Source: Pelagibius sp.
GTDB taxonomy: Bacteria > Pseudomonadota > Alphaproteobacteria > Kiloniellales > Kiloniellaceae
Direction: 5' to 3'
DNA: 64,000 nt
NCBI RefSeq assembly: GCF_028289705.1
Contig: NZ_JANQOI010000020.1
Coordinates: 1 to 64,000 of the forward strand
Shown here: one piece after another, positions 1 to 9,160 of the stretch
How the letters are laid out: the number at the start of each line of letters is the position of its first letter
How positions within the stretch are numbered: position 1 is the stretch's first letter
The notes under the pieces: generated by a model
What the model was told of the DNA's origin: nothing
Seen by the model: the letters and a program-made list of their open reading frames with translations, nothing else
Databases searched by the model: none
Position numbers and translations under genes: made by a program

Positions 1-1085
1 TCTATCTGGGCGATGCCGGTTTCCTCGGCCGCCAGTTCGACCACGGCATGAGCAACAACAACTACGCCTGGCGCCCCTGGCACCTGCCGGAGGAGACCCC
101 TGCCACCAACTGGGCGACCCGCATGACCGCCCGGGCCATCAAGCGGCGCGATCCGAAACGGCCGAGCCTCTGGTACTGCGGCTACCGTCATCCGCACCCG
201 CCGCTGGTGCCCCTGCAGAGCTACGTCGACCTCTACCGCGACATCGAGATCGACCTGCCCTATGTGGGGGCCTGGGCGGAGGAGCGCGGCGCCCTGCCGT
301 ACAATGCCCAGGCGACCCAGGCCCGCGGCGACGCTCTCAACCGGCAGCAGACCATCGCCGCCCGCCGCGCCTTCTATGCCCTCTGCACCCACATCGATCA
401 CCAGATCGCTTCGCTGATCGGCACCCTGCGCGACGAAGGGGTGCTGGACGAAACGGTGGTGATCTTCACCGCGGACCACGGCGACATGCTGGGCAACCAC
501 GGCATGTGGGCCAAGCAGGTGCTTTACGAGAACGCCAGCCGCATTCCCATGATCATGATGGGCCTGCCGGGGGACGAGCGGGTCGGGGTGCGCCGGGAGG
601 ACGACCGCCTGGTCTGTCTGCGCGATGTCATGCCGACGCTGCTCGACCTCTGCGGCGTTCCGATCCCCGACAGCGTGGAGGGGCTTTCCATGGTTGGTGA
701 ATGGCGTCGGCAGACGCTCTACGGCGAGTTCGGCGAGGGGCCTCACGCCTCACGCATGCTGCGCGACGACCGCTACAAGCTGATCTGGTATCCCTGCGGC
801 AACCGCCTGCAGCTCTTCGATCTTCAGGAGGACCCGCGGGAGCTGCACGACCGCGCCGCCGACCCCACTCTTGACAACGTGCGCACCGAACTCACCCAGC
901 GGCTGCGTGCCGAACTCTACGGTTCCGACGAGGGCTGGATCCGGGATGACGAGCTGGTCGGCGAGCCGGAACGGACCTTCGTGCCCGGCCCCAACCGCTC
1001 GCTCTCCGCCACCCGCGGCCGGCAATGGCCGGTCTCTCCGGTCAACGACAAGGGCTTCATGCAGTTCTACCCCGAGAGCAAGTGA
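1..1085 (+). CDS. sulfatase family hydrolase, C-terminal part (5' end outside window)
   Basis: The frame is open from the first bases, so the gene begins upstream of the window; the ATG at 48 is internal. About 360 residues are present. The stretch reading VVIFTADHGDMLGNHGMW is the alkaline-phosphatase/sulfatase fold signature, with Asp and His that bind the active-site metal. It is followed by a YENASRIPMI segment and a C-terminal DDRYKLIWY...LQLFDLQEDP region, typical of type I sulfatases and related phosphonate monoester hydrolases. The Cys/Ser that becomes formylglycine would lie in the missing N-terminal part, so the substrate (sulfate ester or other) cannot be judged. Confidence 0.85.
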   Translation, partial: YLGDAGFLGRQFDHGMSNNNYAWRPWHLPEETPATNWATRMTARAIKRRDPKRPSLWYCGYRHPHPPLVPLQSYVDLYRDIEIDLPYVGAWAEERGALPYNAQATQARGDALNRQQTIAARRAFYALCTHIDHQIASLIGTLRDEGVLDETVVIFTADHGDMLGNHGMWAKQVLYENASRIPMIMMGLPGDERVGVRREDDRLVCLRDVMPTLLDLCGVPIPDSVEGLSMVGEWRRQTLYGEFGEGPHASRMLRDDRYKLIWYPCGNRLQLFDLQEDPRELHDRAADPTLDNVRTELTQRLRAELYGSDEGWIRDDELVGEPERTFVPGPNRSLSATRGRQWPVSPVNDKGFMQFYPESK

Positions 1086-1203
1086 CCGGGAGGCTCTGGG
1101 CCGCTTTCTAGACTGCGGCATTCTCTTTCCGTCTCTCTCCGGCTAGGGTCCGGGACGACTCGTTTGCGGAGTCGTTCCGTCATGCCGAGAGAGGACTCTG
1201 TTC

Positions 1204-2277
1204 ATGTCCATCGAGAAGATCGCCGTGCTGGGGCTCGGCAAGGTCGGGTCGCTCACCGGACGCATGTTGACCAACGCCGGTTTTCAGGTGACCGGGATCG
1301 AGACCCGCCAGGTGGTCCGGACGCCGCCTTTCGAGATGAAGATCGCCGATCTGGGCAAGACCGAGGACCTGCCGGCGCTGCTGGAGCCCTATGACGCCGT
1401 CATTTCCTGTCTGCCCTACGCCCTCAACAAGGGAATCGCCACGGCGGCGCATCAGGTGGGCCAGCACTACTTCGACCTGACGGAGGACGTGCCGACGACC
1501 CAGCATATCCGCGAATTGGCGGAATCGGCTCAGGGCGTGATGGCACCGCAGTGCGGCCTGGCGCCGGGCTTCGTCGGCATCGTGGCGGCCCATTTGGCCG
1601 GCCAGTTCGCCGAAGTGCGCGGTGTGAAGATGCGCGTCGGCGCCTTGCCGCAGCATCCCACGGGCCATCTCGGCTATGCCTTCAACTGGTCGCCGGAAGG
1701 GGTGGTGAACGAATACCTCAACGACTGCGAGGTGATCGAGGAGGGGCAGCGCAAGTGGGTCTCCCCCATGGAGTGGATCGAGACCCTCTACGTCGGCGGC
1801 GTGAAGCTGGAAGCCTTCACCACCTCGGGCGGCCTGGGCACCATGTGCGAGACCTTCGAGGGCCGCATCGAGAACCTGGACTACAAGTCCATGCGCTATC
1901 CCGGTCATGTCGACCTGATGAACTTCTTCTTCCACGAGCTTCTGATGCGCGAACGGCGGGAGCTGGCGGGCCAGATCCTCACCAACGCCAAGCCGCCGGT
2001 GGACGACGACGTGGTCTATGTCCACGTCTCCGCCGAGGGCTGGTCGGCCGGGCGCCTGAACCGCAAGGAGTTCGTGCGCGCCTACTATCCCATCGAGATT
2101 TCCGGCACGCCCTGGACCGCGATCTCCTGGACCACCTCGGCCTCGGCCTGCGCGGTGATCGAGATGGTGAGCGAGGGCAAGCTGCCCCTGCGCGGCTTCA
2201 TCAAGCAGGAGGAGATCCCCTTCGAAGCCTTCCTGCAAACCCCCACCGGCAAGCTCTACGCGGATGCGGCGGGTTAG
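1204..2277 (+). CDS. saccharopine dehydrogenase family NAD(P)-dependent oxidoreductase
   Basis: 357 residues. The N-terminus carries a Rossmann nucleotide-binding loop (G10-L-G12-K-V-G15), followed by the family pattern of two mixed domains ending in a saccharopine dehydrogenase C-terminal-like domain. Relatives include lysine 6-dehydrogenase and carboxynorspermidine synthase, so the substrate is probably an amino acid or imine formed from one, but the sequence does not decide it. The ATG at 1204 is preceded by a GAGAGAGGA purine stretch. The gene stands alone on this strand and is followed by a REP-like repeat and then a convergent gene. Confidence 0.8.
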   Translation: MSIEKIAVLGLGKVGSLTGRMLTNAGFQVTGIETRQVVRTPPFEMKIADLGKTEDLPALLEPYDAVISCLPYALNKGIATAAHQVGQHYFDLTEDVPTTQHIRELAESAQGVMAPQCGLAPGFVGIVAAHLAGQFAEVRGVKMRVGALPQHPTGHLGYAFNWSPEGVVNEYLNDCEVIEEGQRKWVSPMEWIETLYVGGVKLEAFTTSGGLGTMCETFEGRIENLDYKSMRYPGHVDLMNFFFHELLMRERRELAGQILTNAKPPVDDDVVYVHVSAEGWSAGRLNRKEFVRAYYPIEISGTPWTAISWTTSASACAVIEMVSEGKLPLRGFIKQEEIPFEAFLQTPTGKLYADAAG

Positions 2278-2306
2278 AGAGACAATGCCTTTTGGCCTCC
2301 CGGATC

Positions 2307-2393
2307 GTCATTGCCGGACTTGTTCCGGCAATCCATCGAGGTTCGAATCTCGGTTCTTCCATGGACCCTCGGGACAAGCCCGAGGGTGACGAC
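2307..2393. repeat. REP-like double-hairpin repeat, copy 1
   Basis: Two adjacent inverted repeats: TTGCCGGA...TCCGGCAA and ACCCTCGG...CCGAGGGT, joined by a conserved ATCCATCGAGGTTCG linker. The same unit recurs at 61868-61953 in the same orientation and at 50181-50280 inverted. It sits between two convergent genes. Read in frame it gives the 'GLVPAIH...DPRDKPEGD' peptide often mistranslated from alphaproteobacterial intergenic repeats. Confidence 0.9.
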
Positions 2394-2455
2394 CGGGGAA
2401 GCGAAGCGGAGCCTCGAAGGGTGTTTGGAACGCGGGTCTTCTCTGACCGCTTGAC

Positions 2456-3130
2456 CTACCGCTCGTCGGCGAAGAGGTGGGCCTGGAGGTCTTGCAGTTT
2501 GTGGGTGACGTGGGCCCGCATGATGCGGCCCAGGCGCACGCCGTCGCGCCGCTTCAGCGCCTGCACCATGTCCTGGTGTTCCTCGACGGCCTGGGCCCAG
2601 CGGGCCGGCGCCATGGCCAGTTCGTAGCGGGCGCGACGCATGCGCTCCGACAGCACCCGCGTGGTTTCAGTCAGGGTCGGATTGCGCGCCATGGCCATGA
2701 TCAGTTCGTGGATGCGCGCGTTCAGTTTGTAATAACCGGCGAGGTCCTGCGCCTCGAAGCGTTCGGCCATGCGGTCGGTGAGATCGGCGAGTTCGGCGAT
2801 CTCTTCCTCCGTCGCGTTCCTGCAGGCCAGCTCGCCGGCCACGGCATCCAGGGCCCCCATGATGGGCAGCGCCTCCTCGAAATCCTTGAGGGTCAGCTTG
2901 ACGACGGAGGCGCCACGGTGCGGCGTCAGGCGCACGAAACCCTCGGCGGCGAGGATCTTCACCGCCTCGCGCAGCGGCGTGCGGGAGACCCCGAAGCGCT
3001 CGCAGAGCATCTTCTCCGGCACCTTCTGGCCCGGCTCCAGGGTGCCCTCGATGATCATATCGCGCAGCCGGTCCACCAGTTCGTGGTGCAGCGGCCGGCG
3101 GCTGATGGTTTCCGTCAGGTCCAGGCTCAT
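2456..3130 (-). CDS. GntR family (FCD subfamily) transcriptional regulator
   Basis: 224 residues. An N-terminal winged helix (about residues 10-75, with the GntR signature FGVSRTPLREAVKILAAEG) is followed by an all-helical FCD ligand-binding domain. Such proteins usually repress catabolic operons and are released by a carboxylate or amino acid ligand, sometimes with a metal. The ATG at 3130 overlaps the stop of the upstream FAD/Fe-S dehydrogenase as ATGA, so the two are probably translationally coupled. The longer open frame upstream of this ATG only shadows the dehydrogenase. The probable target is the AT-rich region 6121-6165 between this operon and the aminotransferase/TRAP operon. Confidence 0.92.
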   Translation of the reverse strand: MSLDLTETISRRPLHHELVDRLRDMIIEGTLEPGQKVPEKMLCERFGVSRTPLREAVKILAAEGFVRLTPHRGASVVKLTLKDFEEALPIMGALDAVAGELACRNATEEEIAELADLTDRMAERFEAQDLAGYYKLNARIHELIMAMARNPTLTETTRVLSERMRRARYELAMAPARWAQAVEEHQDMVQALKRRDGVRLGRIMRAHVTHKLQDLQAHLFADER

Positions 3131-6105
3131 CCGGTGTTCCCTTGTCCGTTTGCCGTCGCCCGGCTCGCCGCCTCCAGCACCACCGCGACATGCATTGCCG
3201 CGCGGCCGGCCCCGTCGGCGATCTGGTGGCGGCAGGAGGTGCCGTCCGCCACCACGAGCGTATCTCTGCCGGCGGCGCGCACCGCCGGCAGCAGGCTGAG
3301 TTCGCCCATGGCCCGCGAGATTTCCTGGGTCTCCGCCTGATAGCCGAAGGCCCCGGCCATACCGCAGCAGGAGGACTCGATCAAGCCGACCTCCAGGTTC
3401 GGAATCCTTGCGAGCAGGCGTTGCACCGGCGAGACCAGGTCGAAGGCCTTCTGATGGCAATGGCCGTGCAGCAGCGCCGTCTTCTGAGGCAGCGCCGCCA
3501 GGGGCAGGTCGAAAGACCCTTCGTCCATCTTCGCGGCGATGAACTCCTCGAACAGCAACACCCTTTGGCCGAGCTCTGCGGACCAGTCCTCGCCGAGGAG
3601 GGCCGGGGCCTCATCGCGGAAGGTGAGCAGGCAGGAGGGCTCCAGCCCCACCACGAAGCCGCCGCGTTCCAGCACCGGCCCGATGGCCGCGATGGTCCGC
3701 CGCATCTCCGCCTTGGCGTCTTCGACGAGACCGGCGGCGAGGTAGGTGCGGCCGCAACAGAGCGCCCGCCCGCCGCTCTGCGGCAGCGCGTGGCCGAGCT
3801 TCACGCCGGCGCGCCGCAGAACGGCCTCCGCAGCCTGGAGATTTTCCGGTTCGAAGTAGCGGTTGAAGGTGTCGGCGAAGAGCAGCACCTCCGCCGCTTC
3901 ATCGCCTGCCTCCGTCGGGCGATAGGGCCGGCGATGCCACTTCGGCAGACTGCGCTCGGCGCTGAGGCCCAGGAGCTTCTCTGAGAGCGTCGCCGCCCCC
4001 GGCAGGCGGTCGCGCAGGTTCATCAGCCAGGGAAGGCGTGCAGCCCAGGGCGCATAGCGCGGCAGGTGTGCGACCAGCTTGTCGCGCAGCGAGACCCCAT
4101 GCTTCTCGGCCCGCGCCGCCAGCACCTCGATCTTCATCTTGGCCATGTCGACACCGGTCGGGCATTCCCGCCGGCAGCCCTTGCAGGAGACGCAGAGCTT
4201 CATGGTCTCCATCATGGCCTCGGAGGTGAAGGCCTCCGGGCCGAGTTGGCCGGAGATCGCCAAACGTAGAGTATTGGCGCGGCCGCGCACCAGGTCGCGC
4301 TCGTTGCGGGTGACGCGGTAGGAGGGGCACATGACGCCCTCGCCGATCTTGCGGCAGGCGCCGTTGTTGTTGCACATCTCCACCGCGCCCTGGAAACCGT
4401 GCCCGGCGCCGGGATAGCCGGCCCAATCGAACACGCTCCGCCGCTCCGGAACTTTGTAGTCGGGCTGGTAGCGGAAGAGGCTGCGGTCGTCCATCTTGGG
4501 TGGGCGCACGATTCGCCCGGGGTTCAGCACGCCTTCGGGGTCCAGGCGGTACTTGACCCACTCGAAGGTCTCGACCATGCGGTCGCCGAACATCGGCCGG
4601 TGAAATTCCGAGCGCACGATGCCGTCGCCATGCTCGCCGGAGTGGGAGCCGCGGTAGTCCCGCACCATCTCGAAGGCTTCCTCGGCGATGGCCCGCATCG
4701 CCTTCACGTCGCTGTCGAGGCGCAGGTTCAGCACCGGGCGGACATGCAGGGTGCCGACCGAGGCATGGGCGTACCAGGTGCCCATGGTGTCGTGCTTGCG
4801 GAAGATCTCGGTGAGCCGTTGGGTGTAATCGGCGAGGTCTTCCAGGCGCACCGCGCAGTCCTCGACGAAGGAGACCGGCTTTCCCTCGTCCTTCATGGAC
4901 ATCATGATGTTGAGGCCCTGGCTGCGCACGCCGAAGATCTGTTTCTGGAAGGCCGGGTCGACGGCTTCGACAACGCCGCCGGGCTTCTTGCCCGGATCGT
5001 CCCAGCGGAAGCCGAGTTCCGCCATCATCTCGCCCAGGGCCCTCAGGCGGCGCAGGTTCTCCGCCTGATCCTCCTCGGCGAACTCCACCAGCAGCAGCGC
5101 CTCCGGATCGCCGCGCACGCAGGCATCGACGATGGGGCGGAAGAGGGGGATCTCCCGGCCCAGTTCGATCATGGTGCGGTCCATCAGTTCCACCGCCGTC
5201 GGGTCCAGGGTGACCAGATGCTGGGCCGCGTCCATAGCCTCGTAGAAGCTGGGGAAGTGGCAGACCCCGAGCACCTTGTTCCGCGGCAGCGGCGAGAGCT
5301 GTAGCCTGATCTTCTCGCTGATGGCCAGGGTCCCCTCGGAGCCGACCAGCAGATGGGCGAGGTTGTTGCTGGGGCCGTTGGGCACCAGGGCGTCGATGTT
5401 GTAGCCGCCGACCCGGCGCATCAGGTCCGGGAAGCGGGCCTTGATCTCTCCGGCCTCGCGGGCCCCGAGGTCCAGCAACTCGCGGAACAGGTCGTGACGG
5501 GGGCTCGGGCTGTTGAGGCCGCGCAGGTCGCGCGGCAGCGGCTCGAAGGCCATCTTGGTCCCGTCGGCCATCAGGGCGTCGATGGCCAGCACGTTGTCTC
5601 GCATGGTGCCGTAACGGATGGAGCGCGAGCCGCAGGAGTTGTTGGCCGCCATGCCGCCCAGGGTGGCGCGCGAAGCGGTGGAGACGTCCACCGGGTACCA
5701 GAGGCCGTGGCGCTTCAGCGCGGCGTTCAGGTGGTCGAGCACCAGTCCCGGTTCGACCTCCGCCGTGCCGGCCTCGGCATCGACGGAGAGGATGCGGTTC
5801 AGGTGCTTCGAGAAGTCGATCACCACCGCGGCGTTGACGGTCTGCCCGCATTGGGAGGTGCCGCCGCCGCGCGGCAGTACCGGGACGCCCATGTCACGGG
5901 ACAGCGACAGGGTCGCCTCGACATCGGCGAAGGTCTTCGGGACCACCACCGCCCGTGGCATGACCTGATAGATGGAGGCGTCGGTGGCATAGCGCCCGCG
6001 GGAGAAGGCGTCGCCATAGACCTCGCCTTCGACGGCGCCGCTCAGGCGCTGCACCAACTCCGCGCGCAATCCTTCAGAGCGCCGCTCACTAAGCCCCGAG
6101 GCCAT
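3127..6105 (-). CDS. FAD-linked and 4Fe-4S 2-hydroxyacid dehydrogenase (YdiJ/GlcDF-like fusion)
   Basis: 992 residues from the ATG at 6105; a GAGG about 10 bases upstream favours it over ATG 6111 or TTG 6120. The order is FAD_binding_4 (with VLPRGGGTSQCGQ), FAD-oxidase C domain, a ferredoxin-like cluster site (C638, C641, C644, C648 followed by Pro), then two CCG-type cysteine-rich segments (HCHQKAF and SSCCGMAGAFGY). This is the architecture of fused GlcD+GlcF proteins and of YdiJ, a D-2-hydroxyglutarate dehydrogenase. It should oxidise a D-2-hydroxyacid (glycolate, D-lactate or similar) and pass electrons to the respiratory chain. The neighbouring glyoxylate-using aminotransferase makes glycolate-type chemistry attractive, but the substrate is inferred. 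Confidence 0.9.
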   Translation of the reverse strand: MASGLSERRSEGLRAELVQRLSGAVEGEVYGDAFSRGRYATDASIYQVMPRAVVVPKTFADVEATLSLSRDMGVPVLPRGGGTSQCGQTVNAAVVIDFSKHLNRILSVDAEAGTAEVEPGLVLDHLNAALKRHGLWYPVDVSTASRATLGGMAANNSCGSRSIRYGTMRDNVLAIDALMADGTKMAFEPLPRDLRGLNSPSPRHDLFRELLDLGAREAGEIKARFPDLMRRVGGYNIDALVPNGPSNNLAHLLVGSEGTLAISEKIRLQLSPLPRNKVLGVCHFPSFYEAMDAAQHLVTLDPTAVELMDRTMIELGREIPLFRPIVDACVRGDPEALLLVEFAEEDQAENLRRLRALGEMMAELGFRWDDPGKKPGGVVEAVDPAFQKQIFGVRSQGLNIMMSMKDEGKPVSFVEDCAVRLEDLADYTQRLTEIFRKHDTMGTWYAHASVGTLHVRPVLNLRLDSDVKAMRAIAEEAFEMVRDYRGSHSGEHGDGIVRSEFHRPMFGDRMVETFEWVKYRLDPEGVLNPGRIVRPPKMDDRSLFRYQPDYKVPERRSVFDWAGYPGAGHGFQGAVEMCNNNGACRKIGEGVMCPSYRVTRNERDLVRGRANTLRLAISGQLGPEAFTSEAMMETMKLCVSCKGCRRECPTGVDMAKMKIEVLAARAEKHGVSLRDKLVAHLPRYAPWAARLPWLMNLRDRLPGAATLSEKLLGLSAERSLPKWHRRPYRPTEAGDEAAEVLLFADTFNRYFEPENLQAAEAVLRRAGVKLGHALPQSGGRALCCGRTYLAAGLVEDAKAEMRRTIAAIGPVLERGGFVVGLEPSCLLTFRDEAPALLGEDWSAELGQRVLLFEEFIAAKMDEGSFDLPLAALPQKTALLHGHCHQKAFDLVSPVQRLLARIPNLEVGLIESSCCGMAGAFGYQAETQEISRAMGELSLLPAVRAAGRDTLVVADGTSCRHQIADGAGRAAMHVAVVLEAASRATANGQGNTG

Positions 6106-6120
6106 TGACATCCGCCTCAA

Positions 6121-6165
6121 TCATGTATTTTGTATTCAATATTCATAATTCATACCCGCAGAAGC
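6121..6165. promoter_or_regulatory. AT-rich divergent control region, candidate GntR operator
   Basis: Between the start of the FAD/Fe-S dehydrogenase (minus strand) and the aminotransferase (plus strand) lies a short, strongly AT-rich stretch (TGTATTTTGTATTCAATATT and following bases) in an otherwise GC-rich window. It contains repeated TATTCA/GTATT half-sites. Its position between a GntR-containing operon and a catabolic operon suggests a shared operator and promoter. No exact palindrome was fixed. Confidence 0.4.
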
Positions 6166-6250
6166 GGAATTCATGCAAGCCTGCCTGTGAAGGGCGGTGT
6201 CCCGTCAAAGAAACAGAGCGCGAAGTCTTGGTGGCAAGGAGGTAAGCCCT

Positions 6251-7456
6251 ATGTCTGGACGTCCGGCGTCGTCGCCCGGCCGCCATTTCCTGCAGATTCC
6301 GGGGCCCACCAACGTGCCCGACCGGGTGTTGCGCGCCATGGACTTTCCCACCATGGATCACCGGGGACCGGCCTTCGCCGCAGTCGGCGAAAAGGCGCTG
6401 CAGGGCATGAAGTCGATCTTCAGGACCGAGGGGTCGGTGGTGATCTACCCGGCCTCCGGCACCGGCGCCTGGGAGGCCGCGCTGGCCAACACGCTCTCCC
6501 CCGGCGACCGGGTATTGATGTACGAGACGGGCCACTTCGCCACCCTGTGGAAGCGCCTCGCCGAACGCCTTGGCCTGCAGCCGGAGTTCATCGCCGGCGA
6601 CTGGCGCCACGGTGCTGATCCCGCGGCCATCGAGGAGCGCCTGCGTGCCGATTCGGCTCAGGCGATCAAGGCGGTCTGCGTGGTCCACAACGAGACCTCC
6701 ACCGGCTCAGTGACCCAGGTCCCCGAAATCCGCCGGGCCATCGACGCCGCCGGCCATCCGGCGCTGCTGATGGTGGACACCATTTCCTCGCTGGCCTCCC
6801 TCGACTATCGCCACGACGACTGGGGCGTCGATGTCACCGTGGCCGGCTCCCAGAAGGGCCTGATGCTGCCGCCGGGCCTCTCCTTCAACGCTATCAGCGA
6901 CAGGGCGCTGGCGGCCTCGAAGACCGCAAGCCTGCCGCGCGCCTATTGGTCCTGGGACGAGATGGCGGAGCCCAACGCCAAGGGCTACTTCCCCTACACG
7001 CCTGCCACCAACCTGCTCTACGGTCTGGTCGAGGCCATCGACATGCTGCATGAGGAAGGCCTGGAGAACGTCTTCGCGCGGCACCAGCGCCACGGCGAGG
7101 CCGCGCGCCGGGCGGTGCGCGCCTGGGGCCTGGAGGTGCTCTGTCTGGAGCCGCGGCACTACTCCGGCTCGCTGACCGCCGTGCTGATGCCCGAAGGCCA
7201 CAGCGCCGATGGCTTTCGCAAGACCACCCTGGAGCACTTCAACATGTCGCTCGGCAACGGCCTGTCGAAGGTCGCCGACAAGGTCTTCCGCATCGGCCAT
7301 CTGGGCGACTTCAACGACCTGATGCTGGCGGGCACCCTCTCCGGCGTGGAGATGGGGTTGGAGCTTGCCGGCGTACCGCACCGGCGCGGCGGCGTCCTGG
7401 CCGCGTTGGACTATCTGGCCGGACGCGACCAGGCTTCGGCCTCCGCGGCCGAGTAA
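6251..7456 (+). CDS. serine-glyoxylate / alanine-glyoxylate aminotransferase family protein
   Basis: 401 residues. Start ATG 6251 lies 7 bases after an AAGGAGG ribosome site at 6237-6243. It is a class V PLP aminotransferase: an N-terminal PGPTNVPDRVL segment, substrate-loop DHRGPAF, the aspartate in MVDTISSLAS and the PLP lysine K202 in VAGSQKGLMLP. Relatives are serine-glyoxylate aminotransferase and aspartate-glyoxylate aminotransferase BhcA of the beta-hydroxyaspartate cycle. BhcB, BhcC and BhcD are not in the window, so that cycle is not supported here. It heads a plus-strand operon with a TRAP transporter, hydratase and CoA-transferase, suggesting that it disposes of or uses glyoxylate during catabolism of an imported acid. 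Confidence 0.9.
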   Translation: MSGRPASSPGRHFLQIPGPTNVPDRVLRAMDFPTMDHRGPAFAAVGEKALQGMKSIFRTEGSVVIYPASGTGAWEAALANTLSPGDRVLMYETGHFATLWKRLAERLGLQPEFIAGDWRHGADPAAIEERLRADSAQAIKAVCVVHNETSTGSVTQVPEIRRAIDAAGHPALLMVDTISSLASLDYRHDDWGVDVTVAGSQKGLMLPPGLSFNAISDRALAASKTASLPRAYWSWDEMAEPNAKGYFPYTPATNLLYGLVEAIDMLHEEGLENVFARHQRHGEAARRAVRAWGLEVLCLEPRHYSGSLTAVLMPEGHSADGFRKTTLEHFNMSLGNGLSKVADKVFRIGHLGDFNDLMLAGTLSGVEMGLELAGVPHRRGGVLAALDYLAGRDQASASAAE

Positions 7457-7493
7457 CTTATCAAAAACAACGAACCCAACAGGGAGGAAAACC

Positions 7494-8477
7494 ATGAAGA
7501 TAGCCAAGATCCTGACGGGGGCCGCACTGGTCTCCCTGCTCGCGAGCCCCGCTCTCGCGGAAAAGATGGTCCTGAAGTTCGGCCACGTGGGCAAGCCGGG
7601 CTCGCTCTTCGAGACCTCGGTCAATGCCTTCGCCGCCTGCGCCAACGGTGCTCTGGGCGATGCCGCCGAGGTGCAGACCTTCGGCTCCTCGCAGCTCGGC
7701 AAGGACAAGGAGCTGCTGCAGAAGCTGAAGCTCGGCCAGGTTCACTTCTCCCTGCCGTCGTCGGTGATGTCATCGGTGGCCGACGAGTTCGGCGTTTTCG
7801 AGATGCCCTACATCATCCAGGACCGCGCGCACATGCGCCGGGTCCAGGCAGAGCTGATGGACAGCACCTTCCAGAAGGCCGCCATGGCCAAGGGCTACCG
7901 CATCATCGGCCTGTTCGAGAACGGCTTCCGCAACATCACCAACAACACCCGGCCGATCAACACGCCGGAGGATCTGGCCGGCATCAAGCTGCGCACGCCC
8001 AAGGGCGCCTGGCGGGTGAAGATGTTCAAGCTCTACGGCGCGAACCCCACCCCCATGGCCTTCTCCGAGGTCTTCACGGCGCTGCAGACCAAGGTGATCG
8101 ACGGGCAGGAGAATCCCTACGCGCAGATCTGGTCGGCCAAGTTCCAGGAAGTGCAGAAGTACCTCTCCATCACCGGCCACGTCTACACGCCGGCCTATGT
8201 GCTGGTCTCCGACAAGCACTTCGCCAAGCTGCCGCAGAACGTGCAGGACGCTTTGGTCCAGTGCGGCAGCGAGACCCAGGACTTCGTCTATGAAGAGGCG
8301 GCGCGCCTGGAGAAGGACCTGCTGCAGAAGCTGCAGGACGGCGGCATCCAGGTGAACACCGCCGACAAGGCGGCCTTTGTCGCCGCCTCCAAGCCGATCT
8401 ACGACGAGTTCGCCGCCAGCGTCGACGGCGGCCAGGACCTGATCGACACGGTTCTGCGGCTCGCCGAAGGATCGTAG
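7494..8477 (+). CDS. TRAP transporter substrate-binding protein (DctP family)
   Basis: 327 residues, starting at ATG 7494 after AGGGAGGA. A signal peptide (about residues 1-22, ending ASPALA) exports it to the periplasm. The mature protein is a DctP-type binding protein: KFGHVG near the start, GSSQLGKD, and the signature region LAGIKLRTPKGAWRVKMFKLYGANPTP, where the arginine of the LRTP loop normally pairs with the ligand carboxylate. The ligand is therefore probably an organic acid. It is the first of three TRAP genes and is followed by a strong stem-loop that may raise its level over the membrane subunits. Confidence 0.94.
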   Translation: MKIAKILTGAALVSLLASPALAEKMVLKFGHVGKPGSLFETSVNAFAACANGALGDAAEVQTFGSSQLGKDKELLQKLKLGQVHFSLPSSVMSSVADEFGVFEMPYIIQDRAHMRRVQAELMDSTFQKAAMAKGYRIIGLFENGFRNITNNTRPINTPEDLAGIKLRTPKGAWRVKMFKLYGANPTPMAFSEVFTALQTKVIDGQENPYAQIWSAKFQEVQKYLSITGHVYTPAYVLVSDKHFAKLPQNVQDALVQCGSETQDFVYEEAARLEKDLLQKLQDGGIQVNTADKAAFVAASKPIYDEFAASVDGGQDLIDTVLRLAEGS

Positions 8478-8494
8478 TCTGAAGGCAAGTGGGT

Positions 8495-8523
8495 GCCGGG
8501 CTGGAAAGGAAAACCAGCCCGGC
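8495..8523 (+). promoter_or_regulatory. intercistronic stem-loop between dctP- and dctQ-type genes
   Basis: A perfect 10-bp inverted repeat (8495-8504 and 8514-8523) with a 9-base purine loop lies just after the binding-protein stop. No T-run follows, so it is more likely an mRNA stabiliser or partial attenuator than a full terminator. Such stem-loops are common after genes for abundant periplasmic binding proteins. Confidence 0.6.
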
Positions 8524-8614
8524 CCCTTGTTCCAGTCGCCGCGACACCGGGCGCAAGCGGAGTGATCCTTGATTAGTCGACGTTTCAGCGCCCGGCAGGG
8601 GCGGGGCTGACCCC

Positions 8615-9157
8615 ATGCTTGCCGCAACGAGCCGCAGGCTGGAATGGCTGCTGGAGTGGGTGACCATCGTGCTGATGGTCATGCTGACGGTGGTCGTGGT
8701 CACCGCGGTGCTCTATCGCCTGGCCGGCAACTCCTTCAGTTGGTACGACGAGGTCGCCGCCATCCAGCTTTCCTGGATCACCTACTACGGCGCGGCCCTG
8801 GCCGCCCTGAAGCGGCGCCACATCGGCTTCGATTCGGTGCTGCTTTCCCTCTCGCTGCCGCTGCGTAAGCTCGGCGTCATCGTCGCCGAGGTCATCGTCA
8901 TCGGCTTTTTCCTGCTCATGGCCTGGGCCGGCATGCTGGTGCTGGAGGTTCTGGAAGGCGACAGCCTGGTCTCCCTCACCTGGGTCCCGGTGCAGTTCAC
9001 CCAGTCGGTCATTCCCATCGGCGCGGCGCTCTTCATTCTCTGCGAGCTGCTGTCGCTGCCGGACTACTGGCGCATGACCACCGCCGGAAAATCGCTGGAG
9101 CACGCCGAGATCGAGGAAGAGGTGGAGCAGGAGATGAAGAATGCGGAGCGCCGCTAG
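8615..9157 (+). CDS. TRAP transporter small permease (DctQ family)
   Basis: 180 residues with four hydrophobic helices, as expected for DctQ. The helical region around SFSWYDEVAAIQLSWITYYGAA contains the small-subunit signature, including the conserved WxDE-like motif and tryptophan. The C-terminal tail is acidic and charged (EIEEEVEQEMK). It lies in the inner membrane and pairs with the large permease, whose ATG follows only 3 bases after this stop. The start at 8615 follows a GGGGCGGGG stretch rather than a textbook Shine-Dalgarno. Confidence 0.92.
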   Translation: MLAATSRRLEWLLEWVTIVLMVMLTVVVVTAVLYRLAGNSFSWYDEVAAIQLSWITYYGAALAALKRRHIGFDSVLLSLSLPLRKLGVIVAEVIVIGFFLLMAWAGMLVLEVLEGDSLVSLTWVPVQFTQSVIPIGAALFILCELLSLPDYWRMTTAGKSLEHAEIEEEVEQEMKNAERR

Positions 9158-9160
9158 TTT

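Noticed and set aside
2335-2355. tRNA T-loop-like GGTTCGAATCTC
   Set aside because: It is part of the REP-like repeat linker; no acceptor, D or anticodon arms surround it.
3131-3460. Extended N-terminus for the GntR regulator
   Set aside because: Residues before the ATG at 3130 are a frame-shifted shadow of the dehydrogenase and lack the family beginning; the ATGA overlap supports 3130.
6251-7456. Beta-hydroxyaspartate cycle (BhcA assignment)
   Set aside because: The aminotransferase is in the right family, but BhcB, BhcC and BhcD are absent and the operon contains unrelated CoA enzymes.
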